DNA of 26,168 nt, taken from contig JAIRSP010000012.1 of assembly GCA_031255375.1 (NCBI GenBank), forward strand, positions 1 through 26,168, in the 5' to 3' direction. The notes under the pieces are model-generated. The model searched no databases. It was not told where the DNA came from and worked only from the letters and a program-made list of their open reading frames with translations. Source of the DNA: Endomicrobium sp. GTDB lineage: Bacteria; Elusimicrobiota; Endomicrobiia; Endomicrobiales; Endomicrobiaceae. This document shows, in pieces, positions 8,142 to 17,502 of the stretch (positions are counted from its first letter, which is position 1; every line of letters begins with the position of its first letter). The position numbers and the translations under genes were made by a program.

Positions 8142-9164
8142 CTATGTTTTTTCAATTACCTCTTTGCCAACTTCAATAAAAATTTTTTCTCTTATTTTTT
8201 TTTCTATTTCATTAGCAATTGTTAAATTTTCAGATAAATATTTTTTTGTATTATCTCTACCATGGCCAATTTTTTTGTTTTCGTAATTAAAAAATGCACC
8301 TGATTTTTCTATTATTTCGCAATTGACACCCATATCTATCAAATAGCCAATTTTATCAATACCTTGCCCAAAAATTATTGCAAATTCTGCCTGTTTAAAT
8401 GGTGCAGCAACCTTATTTTTCACAACTTTAACTCTAACCTTATTCCCCAAAATTTCTTCTCCCTTTTTAATGGACTCTATTCTTCTTATATCTAGTCTAA
8501 CAGAAGAATAAAATTTAAGAGCTAATCCACCTGGGGTTACTTCTGGGCTACCCCATATCACGCCTATCTTTTGTCTCAATTGATTTATGAATATCACAGA
8601 AGTACCTGATTTAGAAATATTTGTTGTAAGTTTTCTTAGCGCTTGACTCATGAGTCTCGCCTGAAGACCTAAAAATGATTCACCAATTTCGCCTTCAATC
8701 TCAGCTCTTGGAACAAGGGCTGCAACAGAATCTATGATTATAATATCAATTGCACCTGAACGTATAAGCTTATCTGTAATTTCCAACCCTTGTTCTCCTG
8801 AATCTGGCTGAGATATTAAAAGATCATCTATATTCACTCCTAATTTTTTAGCATATTCAGGATCCATCGCATGTTCAGCATCAATATATGCTGCAATTCC
8901 ACCGTTCTTTTGTGCTTCAGCCACTGTACACAATGCTAACGTTGACTTTCCAGAAGCTTCTGGCCCATAAATTTCAATTATTCTTCCACGTGGAATTCCG
9001 CCAATTCCTATGGCTAAATCAAGAGGCAATGCACCTGTTGATATTACATCAATTTTTTCTTTTAAACGTTTATCGCCTAACCTCATAATTGCCTCTTTGC
9101 CAAAGTCTTTTTCAATTTGCGAAAGAACTAAATTTAATGCTTCAAGTTTTTCGCTCTTTGCCAT
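8142..9164 (-). CDS. recA: Recombinase RecA
   Basis: RecA forms ATP-dependent filaments on single-stranded DNA, catalyses strand exchange and activates LexA-type self-cleavage. The 340-residue protein has the typical N-terminal helix ([20 protein letters not shown]), Walker [10 protein letters not shown] at residues 67-75, Walker [13 protein letters not shown], the L1 region [21 protein letters not shown], and L2 with [21 protein letters not shown]. The C-terminal domain is present, so the gene looks intact; loss of recA is common in the most reduced symbionts. An AGGAGG ribosome site (9169-9174) precedes the ATG. I saw no recognisable Gram-positive LexA box (CGAAC-N4-GTTCG type) in the short upstream gap. 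Confidence 0.99.
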   Translation of the reverse strand: MAKSEKLEALNLVLSQIEKDFGKEAIMRLGDKRLKEKIDVISTGALPLDLAIGIGGIPRGRIIEIYGPEASGKSTLALCTVAEAQKNGGIAAYIDAEHAMDPEYAKKLGVNIDDLLISQPDSGEQGLEITDKLIRSGAIDIIIIDSVAALVPRAEIEGEIGESFLGLQARLMSQALRKLTTNISKSGTSVIFINQLRQKIGVIWGSPEVTPGGLALKFYSSVRLDIRRIESIKKGEEILGNKVRVKVVKNKVAAPFKQAEFAIIFGQGIDKIGYLIDMGVNCEIIEKSGAFFNYENKKIGHGRDNTKKYLSENLTIANEIEKKIREKIFIEVGKEVIEKT

Positions 9165-9168
9165 TGTA

Positions 9169-9174
9169 CCTCCT
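9169..9174 (-). promoter_or_regulatory. Strong ribosome binding site of recA
   Basis: The minus strand reads AGGAGG five bases before the recA ATG. It is one of the few full-consensus ribosome sites in the window and fixes the recA start. Confidence 0.75.
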
Positions 9175-9186
9175 AGTTATAAAAAC

Positions 9187-9214
9187 AATAAAATAAAACT
9201 ACTATTTATATCAA
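9187..9214 (-). promoter_or_regulatory. Possible recA promoter
   Basis: The minus strand has TTGATA (9209-9214) and TTTATT (9187-9192) separated by 16 bases, just upstream of the recA ribosome site. Matches to the sigma-A hexamers are five and four of six. In DNA this AT-rich such matches arise easily by chance, so this is tentative. Confidence 0.25.
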
Positions 9215-9277
9215 CAATCGATTTGCTAGAACATTGACTCATATAATAAACTGAAAAATACATGAATGAAATAGCTA

Positions 9278-10687
9278 TTATTCGTTACAAATATTTATAA
9301 GAAATTGATGTATATGTATCATGGCTAATGTATCCATTGCACAATATTTTAACAAATCGCTCTTTATTTGTTTTATTTTTTCATTATCATATAATCCTAT
9401 TGCCATAAATGCAAAGGTTGCCATAGCGTCTCGACCATTCTTAATTTTCAAATGCAAATAATTTAACTTAGGAGCTATTACTGAAATAATTTTTTTTATT
9501 GATAAACGACCATGAAAATTTACATCATAATAATTTTCTTTAATGATTAGTTCTAAATCAACTATTCTTGCAATTATTTTATTAAGTTTTTCAAATAAAT
9601 CAGGAAATATATATATAAGTTTTAAAATAATATTACGCTCGAAACTCGAATACGTCATTATACTTCCGTCAGTATCTAAAAGATGCATAATGAATTTTTC
9701 AACAATATTACGCATACAATATTTTTTATGATCTGCAATATATTCGTAATGATGTAAAATATTCCCATTTATATCAGTTTTATATATTGAGAATTGTGTT
9801 ATAATTTGTTCATTTGGACCAATATTCATATACAAAGGTATAGCCGTACTAAGAGATTCAAAATCCAAATAATAAAATGGCTCCTTTATGCTATTAATAC
9901 ATATTTTTAAATTTTTTGAGACATAATTCATATCTGACAAAACGCAATTTTTAATAATTTTTTGGAATTTAGTTAATTTAAAATCAGATGGAATATCATG
10001 AATTGTATCAATTCCAAGGTTTATTAAATCACTTATTAAAATATTTGAAAGATTTGGCAAGTTAAATATATGGTTTTTTTTATTTTCACCTACACAATTG
10101 CTAAACATAAAACAATTTTTACATTCTTTTTTTAAATAAGGTTTTGGCATACTTTTAAATTTTAATGCCTCAGAAATTTCATTTAAAATATTCAAGAATT
10201 CAAAACTTCTAGATTCAACTTTACTTGTACAATCTAATACTCTAAAAAAACTTGATACATTCATGCCTAAACGATATTTATTTGATAAATAAACAATAAT
10301 ACATTTCCGTATATTTATTCCAAATTTACGCAAGACCATAGCATTAAAAGATAGGTCATCTATGTGTTTAATTTTATGCTTAATACTAGATTTAACTTCT
10401 AATAAATCAAATCCATTATCAATAGATTTTTTAAGTATATCAATTTTTGCGTAACAATTATCTACGATAAAAGAAGCATCGCAAATTACATCAATATTTG
10501 ACTTTTGTCTATTTGCTCCACGTAAAAAAAAATTTTGCGAAATTTTACGAATAATTTTTATTTCAAAATTAAAAAATTTATTACTAATGCTATTTTCTTT
10601 ATGAATCATATTCATTTTTGTCATCCAGCCCAATGTTGGACAACGTAAATAATTTATAAAAACAATTTTATTTATATACTTTGTCAT
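9278..10687 (-). CDS. DUF2779-like protein: Cas4/RecB-type Fe-S nuclease fused to a DEDD-type exonuclease
   Basis: The 469-residue protein appears to join two nucleases. The N-terminal half resembles Cas4/RecB-type PD-(D/E)XK enzymes. Asp83 (AKIDIL) and Glu97-Val-Lys99 (DLLEVKSS) fit the active site, and HIDDLSFNAMVLRKFGI fits the helix that follows. Cys16 (NYLRCP) together with Cys189, Cys192 and Cys198 (CKNC-x5-C) has the one-plus-three layout of the Cas4/AddB [4Fe-4S] cluster. The C-terminal half has FYYLDFESL (Asp275, Glu277), TYSSFE, RIVDLEL (Asp377), SIKKIISVIAPKL and YCAMDTLAMI (Tyr448, Asp452). This is the pattern of an RNase H-fold DEDD exonuclease, as in DUF2779 and TM0106-like proteins. 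Their substrate is not established. The gene lies 113 bases upstream of recA in the same direction. No ribosome site is obvious near the only plausible ATG. The family call is from motif memory; the fold assignments are inference. Confidence 0.75.
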   Translation of the reverse strand: MTKYINKIVFINYLRCPTLGWMTKMNMIHKENSISNKFFNFEIKIIRKISQNFFLRGANRQKSNIDVICDASFIVDNCYAKIDILKKSIDNGFDLLEVKSSIKHKIKHIDDLSFNAMVLRKFGINIRKCIIVYLSNKYRLGMNVSSFFRVLDCTSKVESRSFEFLNILNEISEALKFKSMPKPYLKKECKNCFMFSNCVGENKKNHIFNLPNLSNILISDLINLGIDTIHDIPSDFKLTKFQKIIKNCVLSDMNYVSKNLKICINSIKEPFYYLDFESLSTAIPLYMNIGPNEQIITQFSIYKTDINGNILHHYEYIADHKKYCMRNIVEKFIMHLLDTDGSIMTYSSFERNIILKLIYIFPDLFEKLNKIIARIVDLELIIKENYYDVNFHGRLSIKKIISVIAPKLNYLHLKIKNGRDAMATFAFMAIGLYDNEKIKQIKSDLLKYCAMDTLAMIHIHQFLINICNE

Positions 10688-10997
10688 ATAATATATTTAA
10701 AATTAATCCTTTTCATGCTTAATAAATACCGTATAAATAAATCAGTTGCTAATTATTTATGTGTTCATAGAATATATATATTTAAAAAATAGAAAATATC
10801 TTGTTTTATCAACAGACAAATTACTGTCTTACATTTCATATTGTAGATCATTTTATTATATCAAAATCGAGTAATATATAAAAATTAGAATATATACATA
10901 CGTATATATTCTCAACTTGTTTTGTAAAAAACATCTTTTGAAGCTAATTTAAAAATAAAAATAATTACAAATGAAATAACAAAATTTAATTTTTGAA
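10688..10997. other. 310-base gene-free stretch between pyrG and the nuclease gene
   Basis: This is the longest non-coding gap. It is very AT-rich and holds no open frame with recognisable homology. It contains one perfect hairpin (10887-10912, listed separately), a short AGACA/TGTCT inverted pair near 10814-10829, and a TATAAT on the minus strand (10855-10860) without a convincing -35 partner. It probably separates the pyrG transcript end from the promoter of the nuclease gene. Confidence 0.5.
10887..10912 (-). terminator. Perfect 11-bp hairpin downstream of pyrG, possible terminator
   Basis: AGAATATATAC and GTATATATTCT form a perfect 11-bp inverted repeat around a four-base loop. On the minus strand it begins 85 bases after the pyrG stop and is followed by AATTTTTATAT, a modest T-tract. 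The position suits an intrinsic terminator for the carB-purF-pyrG run. The stem is nearly all A-T, which is weak for a terminator, so a protein-binding palindrome is the alternative. Confidence 0.4.
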
Positions 10998-12581
10998 TTA
11001 TCTTAAAGTTTTTAAGGCTGCTTTAATAAGTCCATAAAAAATTGGATTGACTTTTGTTAAATTTGAAGTAAATTCTGGATGATATTGTACACCAATAAAA
11101 AACGGATGATCCTTCATTTCGACTATCTCTGGAAGTATTTCTTTGTGATACGCGCTAACAAATAATCCAACTTTTTCTAATATATCTATAAATTCTGGAT
11201 TCATTTCATATCTATGTCTATGTATTTCATTAATTTCTGTATTATTATATAATTTATATGCTAGAGTATTTTTTTTTACTTTTGACTTATAACTTCCAAG
11301 CCTCATTGTTCCGCCAAGATGTTTAATTTTTTTTTGTTCATCAAGAATTTTTATAACTGGATATTTAGTATTATTATCGAATTCTGTTGAATTTGCATTT
11401 TCAAGTTTTGCCAAATTTCTTGAAACTTCTATAACACTGCAATGCATACCTAAGCATATTCCAAGAAAAGGAATTTTATTTTCTCTTGCGTATGTTACCG
11501 ATCTTATTTTACTTTCTATACCTCTATTGCCAAACCCACCTGGTACAATAATAGCATTACATTTTTTTAATTTTTTAATCAAATTATAATCATCAGTGCT
11601 AATATACTGTATATGAACTTTTGTGTTTAATCTAGCAGCTGCGATATTCAATGATTCATCAATAGACTTGTAGGCGTCTCTAGATGTTGTGTACTTTCCA
11701 ATAATCGCAATATCAATCTTTTTATTAAATCTACTAAATAATTTTATATCACTGAACCATTTTTTATCAAATTTTTTAATAGACTTTATATTAAGTTTTT
11801 CCATTATAAATGAATCAACGTTTTGTTTATGAAAGTACTCAGGAATAAAATAAATGCACGGGCTATCATGTGCTTCAATTACATAATTTTCATCAACATT
11901 GCAAAAAAGTGATATCTTTTTTTTTATAGAAACATTCAATTTATGTTCAGTTCTACATATTATCATATTTGGTGAAATTCCTATTTCTCTTAATTTATTA
12001 ACTGAATGTTGCGTTGGCTTAGTTTTTAATTCATTTGCACCATTAATATATGGAATAAATGTAACATGTATACTAAAAACATCTTCATTTTTATTCTCAA
12101 GTTGAAATTGTCTCACAGCCTCAGCAAACGGAAGGCTTTCAATATCACCAATTGTTCCTCCAATTTCAATTATAGAAACATCAAAATTATTTTCTAAAAT
12201 TCTAAAACGTTTCTTTATTTCATCAGTAATATGTGGTATAACTTGAACTGTATTTCCATTATAATCACCTTTTCTTTCTTTGTTAATTACCGTCTGATAT
12301 ATATCGCCAGCTGTATTTGTGTTTGATCTACTTGTATTAATACACAAAAATCGCTCATAAGTGCCTAAATCCAAGTCTGATTCTGTCCCATCAGAAGTCA
12401 CAAATACCTCTCCATGTTGATATGGGTTCATTGTTCCTGGATCTACGTTTATATATGGATCAAATTTTATCATTGTAACAGTAATACCGTGTAATTGCAA
12501 AAGCTTCCCTATGCTTGCACCTGAAATACCTTTTCCTAACGAACTAACAACTCCACCTGTAATGAAAATATATTTTCCCAT
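10998..12581 (-). CDS. pyrG: CTP synthase
   Basis: PyrG aminates UTP to CTP using ATP and the amide of glutamine. The 527-residue protein has the N-terminal synthase domain (KYIFITGGVVSSLGKGISGASIG, DPYINVDPGTMNP, IGGTIGDIES, and the UTP loop KTKPTQHSV near 186-194). A class I glutamine amidotransferase domain follows, with GGFGNRG, nucleophile Cys376 in GICLGMH, and the His/Glu pair in YHPEF. The open frame extends six codons upstream to 12599 inside purF. I chose the ATG at 12581 because MGKYIFITGG is the normal family start, and because it lies one base after the purF TAG, with GAAAGAG just upstream. Translation is probably coupled to purF, which ties purine and pyrimidine amidotransferases into one transcript. 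Confidence 0.97.
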   Translation of the reverse strand: MGKYIFITGGVVSSLGKGISGASIGKLLQLHGITVTMIKFDPYINVDPGTMNPYQHGEVFVTSDGTESDLDLGTYERFLCINTSRSNTNTAGDIYQTVINKERKGDYNGNTVQVIPHITDEIKKRFRILENNFDVSIIEIGGTIGDIESLPFAEAVRQFQLENKNEDVFSIHVTFIPYINGANELKTKPTQHSVNKLREIGISPNMIICRTEHKLNVSIKKKISLFCNVDENYVIEAHDSPCIYFIPEYFHKQNVDSFIMEKLNIKSIKKFDKKWFSDIKLFSRFNKKIDIAIIGKYTTSRDAYKSIDESLNIAAARLNTKVHIQYISTDDYNLIKKLKKCNAIIVPGGFGNRGIESKIRSVTYARENKIPFLGICLGMHCSVIEVSRNLAKLENANSTEFDNNTKYPVIKILDEQKKIKHLGGTMRLGSYKSKVKKNTLAYKLYNNTEINEIHRHRYEMNPEFIDILEKVGLFVSAYHKEILPEIVEMKDHPFFIGVQYHPEFTSNLTKVNPIFYGLIKAALKTLR

Positions 12582-12582
12582 A

Positions 12583-13986
12583 CTATATTTCTCTTTCATT
12601 ATTTTTTTTTATATCATTATATATTTTTGTTGGATATTTACCGGTAAAACATGCTGTACAAAAATCATTGTCATTCCAAATATTTTTTTTATAATCAAAC
12701 GAACATGCTTTAATAAGATTTTCCAATGTTAAAAAAGTTAAACTATTAATGTTTAAATATTTTTTTATATTTTTTATTGAGTTATTTGCAGCTATTAATT
12801 TATTTTTATTTGGTGTATCAATGCCATAATAGCATGAATTAATTATTGGTGGGCACGACAACGCAAAATGTATCTTTTTTGCTCCTGCACTTTTTAAAAT
12901 ATCAACTAATATTTTTGATGTTGTTCCTCTTACCATTGAATCATCGATAAGTATTATTTCTTTATTGTTTATAACATCTTTTATTGGCCTGAGTTTAAAT
13001 TTTGCAATCAAATCTCTCAAATTTTGAATTGGTTTTATAAATGACCTTCCAACATAATAATTTCTTACTAGACCATTTTCAAAAAATATATTTGAAACTT
13101 TAGAAAATCCAATCGCAGCATAATATCCAGTATCAGGTACAGGCATTACAATATCAGCTTTTATACAACTCATTTGTAGTGCAAGGTATTCTCCCATTTT
13201 TATCCTAGCTTCTTTCACTGTATGTTTGAACATTATACTGTCTGGCCTTGAAAAATAAACTTGTTCAAAAATACATGTATTTTGTTTTTTGCAACCATGT
13301 CTATATATAAAAGATTTTTTTATCTTACCATTTTCTATTATAATAATTTCTCCAGGTTTTATATCTCTTATATACTTACCACCCATAACTTCAATAGCTG
13401 TTGTTTCTGAAGACAATATATAAGAATGGCCAAGTTTTCCTAAAACCAATGGTCTAAATCCATTCATATCTCTTACGCCTATGAGTGTTTTGCCTTTAAG
13501 TATTACAAATGAAAAAGCTCCATCAAGTTTGTTTGCAGAATGTGCAATTATATCTTCTAAGTTACCATTCGACATTGCTATGAGGTGTAATAATATTTCT
13601 GTGTCTGATGTATGATTAAAAATCGCTCCTTTTTTCAAAAGTATTTTTTTGATTTTATAAAAATTTGTAATATTTCCATTATGCGCCACTGAAATATCGC
13701 CATGAATACAGCTCATTTGAAATGGCTGTGCATTAGCTAAAGAACTTTTAGATGAAGTTGTATATCTAACATGACCTATAGCAGCAGTTGCTTGTGATTT
13801 TTTTAATAGACATTCATCATTAAAAATTTTAGAAACAAGACCCATATACCTAAAGGTCTCCATACCATTTTTTCCGCTTAATGTAACACCAACTGATTCT
13901 TCGCCTCTATGTTGCAACGCGACAAGCCCAGCTAAAGATAAAATAAAAGCATTATCATTATTTTCGATACCAATTATTCCACACAT
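12583..13986 (-). CDS. purF: Amidophosphoribosyltransferase (PRPP amidotransferase)
   Basis: PurF catalyses the first committed step of purine synthesis, PRPP plus glutamine to phosphoribosylamine. The class II (Ntn) amidotransferase half begins MCGIIGI with catalytic Cys2, then GHVRYTTSS, AHNGNI and HTSDTE. The phosphoribosyltransferase half has the PRPP loop ILIDDSMVRGTTSK (346-358). Four cysteines match the [4Fe-4S] ligands of the B. subtilis-type enzyme: Cys238 (TCIFEQVYFSRPDS), Cys385 (NSCYYGID), and Cys443 and Cys446 (FCTACFTGKYP). Unlike B. subtilis PurF, no propeptide precedes the catalytic cysteine; an in-frame TGA lies seven codons upstream of the ATG. AGAGG sits 10 bases before the start. 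The stop codon nearly touches the pyrG start. No other pur genes are in the window, so purine synthesis genes must be elsewhere or incomplete. Confidence 0.98.
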   Translation of the reverse strand: MCGIIGIENNDNAFILSLAGLVALQHRGEESVGVTLSGKNGMETFRYMGLVSKIFNDECLLKKSQATAAIGHVRYTTSSKSSLANAQPFQMSCIHGDISVAHNGNITNFYKIKKILLKKGAIFNHTSDTEILLHLIAMSNGNLEDIIAHSANKLDGAFSFVILKGKTLIGVRDMNGFRPLVLGKLGHSYILSSETTAIEVMGGKYIRDIKPGEIIIIENGKIKKSFIYRHGCKKQNTCIFEQVYFSRPDSIMFKHTVKEARIKMGEYLALQMSCIKADIVMPVPDTGYYAAIGFSKVSNIFFENGLVRNYYVGRSFIKPIQNLRDLIAKFKLRPIKDVINNKEIILIDDSMVRGTTSKILVDILKSAGAKKIHFALSCPPIINSCYYGIDTPNKNKLIAANNSIKNIKKYLNINSLTFLTLENLIKACSFDYKKNIWNDNDFCTACFTGKYPTKIYNDIKKNNEREI

Positions 13987-14063
13987 AACAACATAACCTC
14001 TTTTTCATATATAAACAAAAGAGAAATTTTATAAATTCTTGTAGAATCGTAGAAAATTACATA

Positions 14064-14076
14064 TAAGTTGAACTTA
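14064..14076. repeat. Short palindrome upstream of purF
   Basis: TAAGTT-G-AACTTA is a perfect 6-bp inverted repeat around one base, about 80 bases before the purF start in the 136-base gap after carB. Its position would suit an operator, but it does not resemble the known B. subtilis PurBox (an AAAACACGAAC-type sequence) and may be chance. Confidence 0.25.
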
Positions 14077-14122
14077 CGAAATATTTTTACAATTAATTAT
14101 TAAATTGATCTGAATTAAAAAA

Positions 14123-17100
14123 TTATAAATTAATACAATTTTCTATTTTTTGTAATTCTTCATACGAATCACACGCTTTTAAATAAGCAATAGCTTTTTC
14201 AAGGTTTGTCAAAATGGAACATCCAGATTTAACGGCTATTTTTCTTATTTCGGAATTATTATGCAATTCATCAACACTTAAATTTTTATTTATATTTATC
14301 ACAAAATCAACTTTTTTTTCTGTTATAACATCAACTGCACGTGGCGTTTTGTTCCAGTGTACAACATTAACATTGTATCCTTTATTTTTTAAATATTTTG
14401 CAGATCCTTTAGTTGCATAAATTGGAACAGATAGTTTATAAAGATTCTCAACTACTTCCATAAATTTAACTTTATCCCTTTCTCTTCCAGTGCTCAATAA
14501 AATTCCACTTTTTGGTCTTTTTATTCTAGTTGATTCCATAGAAAGAAGAAACGCATGGCTAAACTTTTTCCCTAAGCAGCCAACTTCGCCAGTCGATGAC
14601 ATTTCAACACCAACAACTGGATCAGCGCCATCCAATCTTTGGAAACTAAACATAGAAGCCTTAACACCTACATAGGGTATTTCACTTTCATCTATCAAAA
14701 TTTTTTTTATTTTCTCATTATTCATTACTTTACATGCTAATTCCGCGAGATTTATACCAGAAACTTTAGAAATAAACGGAAATGATCTTGATGCCCTTGC
14801 ATTACATTCTATAACTTTAACCTCATTGTTTTTAGCTATAAATTGAATATTAAAAGGCCCATTTAAATTAAGATTTTTTATTATCTTTCTCACTATATCT
14901 CTTATAATATTTATTGTGTGTACATATATTTTTTGTGCAGGGAATACCATTGTAGCATCTCCGCTATGTACACCGGCATTTTCAATATGCTCACTTATTA
15001 ACGAAATTATAACATTTCCATTTTCTGCAATACCGTCACATTCTATTTCTTTTGCATCAAGTATGAATTTCGAAATAACAACTGGAAAATCAATTGAAAT
15101 GTCTTTAGTAAGAGATAAATAATAACTTAAACTTTTTTGATCATTAGCAACATTCATAAGTGTACCAGAAAGGACAAAACTCGGACGAATTAATACAGGG
15201 AATCCAACTTTTTTTATAAATTTTTCTATATCTTCTATTGATACAGCCGAAATCCACTCAGGCTGATCTATTCCAATTTCATCAAGCATAGCAGAAAATT
15301 TTTCTCTATCCTCCGCTTTATCAACGCTTTCTCGACTATGACCCAAGATTTTTACATTTGCTTCGCTTAACGGTTGAATTAGATTGTTTGGATTTTGACC
15401 TCCCATACATGCGATCACACCTTTAGGATTTTCAAAGTCAACAATATCTAAAACTCTTTCAAATGACAATTCTTCAAAATAAAGTCTATCAGATGCACTG
15501 TAATCCGTTGATACTGTTTCCGGATTGCAATTAATTACCACGCTATCATTTTTTCTTTTATTCTTAAAATAGCCACTAGCCATAACAGAGCACCAATCAA
15601 ATTCCAGGCTACTACCTATACGATAACTTCCACTGCCTAAAGTTATAATACTTTTTTCTTTTTTTTTTATTGATATATCATCGTTATGGATACCATTGTA
15701 CGTAAGATACAAGTAATTCGATCTCGTTGGATATTCCGATGAAGTTGTATCTATTTGTTTTACAACTGGTAAAACTCCTATTTTTTTTCTCAATTCCCTT
15801 ATGCCAAATGATAAGCTTCTTATTTCATTTATTGTTAATTTTACGTTACTATTTAAACGCGCAGAAAGACATATTCTTGTAAGTTGGAAATCAGAAAATC
15901 CTATTGATTTTAAACGCTTGAGTTCATCTTTCGTAATTAAACTATAATAATCATATATCTCATTTGTTGTAATATTATCCTTTTTTAATTTTAACTTAAA
16001 AAAATTAAACAATTCTATTTCTACATTTGCAATATACAATATATGTGATAAAAACCAATAATCTATTTTTGTTTTATCATATACATAGCATAGCGTTTTA
16101 CCTCTTTTAAATATTTCGTAAATTGCAAAAATTCTCAAATTTGTTGGAAACAGTAGTTCATTTTCAAGCACTTCATCTGTCGCATTTTTAAAAATATTAG
16201 TTGTTATACCATCGTCATTTTCATTAACCATTCTTAAGGCTTTTTGTACAACTTCACAAAAGTTTCTTCCTATAGCCATAACTTCACCAACAGATTTCAT
16301 TTGCGTACCAAGTTTTTTAGATACACCATCAAATTTATTCAAATCCCAACGTGGAACTTTTAATGTAACATAATCAAGAGACGGTTCATAAAATGCAGAT
16401 GTTGTTCCTGTAACAGGATTTTTTAATTCTAATAAATCAAATCCTATGACTATTTTTGCTGCTATATATGCAATTGAATACCCAGTCGCCTTACTTGCTA
16501 ATGCACTTGAACGTGATAATCTAGCATTAATTTCAATAACATAAAAATTATAATTCTTTGGATTTAAAGCATATTGTACATTACATTCGCCAACAACCCC
16601 TAAATTCTGAACAATTTTAATAGCCATATCTCTTAACATATTATTTTCAATATTATTTATTGTTTGACAAGGAGCTATAACTATAGAATCGCCAGTATGT
16701 ATTCCCATAGGATCAAAATTTTCCATATTACATATTGTTACTGTATTACCAGTTTTATCACGCATAACTTCATACTCTATTTCTTTCCAGCCATGTAGAG
16801 ATTTTTCAATTAAAATCTGGTACGAATTCATGAGCGCAGATTGCGTAAGTTTTTTTAGTTCATTTTCATTTTTTGCAAGACCACTTCCAAGTCCACCAAG
16901 TGCAAATGCTGATCTTGTTATAACTGGATATCCAATTTTTTCTGCGATTGCTATAGCTTCATCAACACTAAAAACAGCACAACTTTCAGCTGTTGGTGCA
17001 CCTATTGATTTCATTCTTTTTGAAAAAAGCTCTCTATCCTCAGATATTTCAAGAGAATCAATTTGAGTTCCAAGAACTCTTACGCCATATTTATCTAAAA

Positions 17101-17440
17101 TTCCATTTTTTGCAAGTTCTATTACACAATTTAAGGATGTTTGTCCACCAAAACTTGAAATAATCGCTACAGGATTTTCAATTTTTATAACTTTTTCTAC
17201 CCAAAAAGTTGTAATCGGATATAAATAAATTTTTCTATTTTGGCCTTTATTTGTTTGAACAGAAGCAATATTAGGATTAATGATAATGACTTCAATATTT
17301 TCTTCCTCTAAAGCTTTAACAGCTTGTGAGCCTGAATAATCAAACTCACCAGCTTGCCCTATAGACAAAGCTCCAGACCCCAAAAGAATAACCTTTTGTT
17401 TTCTCATATTTTTTGGCAAAAGAAAATCTAAAATTGGCAT
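14123..17440 (-). CDS. carB: Carbamoyl-phosphate synthase large subunit
   Basis: CarB makes carbamoyl phosphate from bicarbonate, ammonia delivered by CarA, and two ATP, feeding pyrimidine and arginine synthesis. The 1105-residue protein shows both halves. The first ATP-grasp unit begins ILLGSGALSIGQAGEFDYSG and includes ITRSAFALGGLGSG and ENFDPMGIHTGDS. The second begins ITLGSGSYRIGSSLEFDW and includes VLIRPSFVLSGTLMNVA and EHIENAGVHSGDATMVFP. A C-terminal MGS-like allosteric domain follows (PIYATKGSAKYLKNKGYNVNVV). These motif variants resemble the eukaryotic CAD/Bacteroidetes subtype rather than the usual GSGPIVIGQAAEFDY type. The ATG at 17440 has only a weak AAAAGAT before it, and Met12 (MRKQKVILLGSG) is an equally family-like start. 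The gene lies 62 bases after the permease gene. Confidence 0.97.
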   Translation of the reverse strand: MPILDFLLPKNMRKQKVILLGSGALSIGQAGEFDYSGSQAVKALEEENIEVIIINPNIASVQTNKGQNRKIYLYPITTFWVEKVIKIENPVAIISSFGGQTSLNCVIELAKNGILDKYGVRVLGTQIDSLEISEDRELFSKRMKSIGAPTAESCAVFSVDEAIAIAEKIGYPVITRSAFALGGLGSGLAKNENELKKLTQSALMNSYQILIEKSLHGWKEIEYEVMRDKTGNTVTICNMENFDPMGIHTGDSIVIAPCQTINNIENNMLRDMAIKIVQNLGVVGECNVQYALNPKNYNFYVIEINARLSRSSALASKATGYSIAYIAAKIVIGFDLLELKNPVTGTTSAFYEPSLDYVTLKVPRWDLNKFDGVSKKLGTQMKSVGEVMAIGRNFCEVVQKALRMVNENDDGITTNIFKNATDEVLENELLFPTNLRIFAIYEIFKRGKTLCYVYDKTKIDYWFLSHILYIANVEIELFNFFKLKLKKDNITTNEIYDYYSLITKDELKRLKSIGFSDFQLTRICLSARLNSNVKLTINEIRSLSFGIRELRKKIGVLPVVKQIDTTSSEYPTRSNYLYLTYNGIHNDDISIKKKEKSIITLGSGSYRIGSSLEFDWCSVMASGYFKNKRKNDSVVINCNPETVSTDYSASDRLYFEELSFERVLDIVDFENPKGVIACMGGQNPNNLIQPLSEANVKILGHSRESVDKAEDREKFSAMLDEIGIDQPEWISAVSIEDIEKFIKKVGFPVLIRPSFVLSGTLMNVANDQKSLSYYLSLTKDISIDFPVVISKFILDAKEIECDGIAENGNVIISLISEHIENAGVHSGDATMVFPAQKIYVHTINIIRDIVRKIIKNLNLNGPFNIQFIAKNNEVKVIECNARASRSFPFISKVSGINLAELACKVMNNEKIKKILIDESEIPYVGVKASMFSFQRLDGADPVVGVEMSSTGEVGCLGKKFSHAFLLSMESTRIKRPKSGILLSTGRERDKVKFMEVVENLYKLSVPIYATKGSAKYLKNKGYNVNVVHWNKTPRAVDVITEKKVDFVININKNLSVDELHNNSEIRKIAVKSGCSILTNLEKAIAYLKACDSYEELQKIENCINL

Positions 17441-17502
17441 ATCTTTTCTCTAACATTCATTTGATTTTTTATCCATTTAATGATTAAGTTTTTATTAAAA
17501 AA

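Noticed and set aside
9165..9277. LexA/SOS box upstream of recA
   Set aside because: No GAAC-N4-GTTC-type palindrome is present in the gap.
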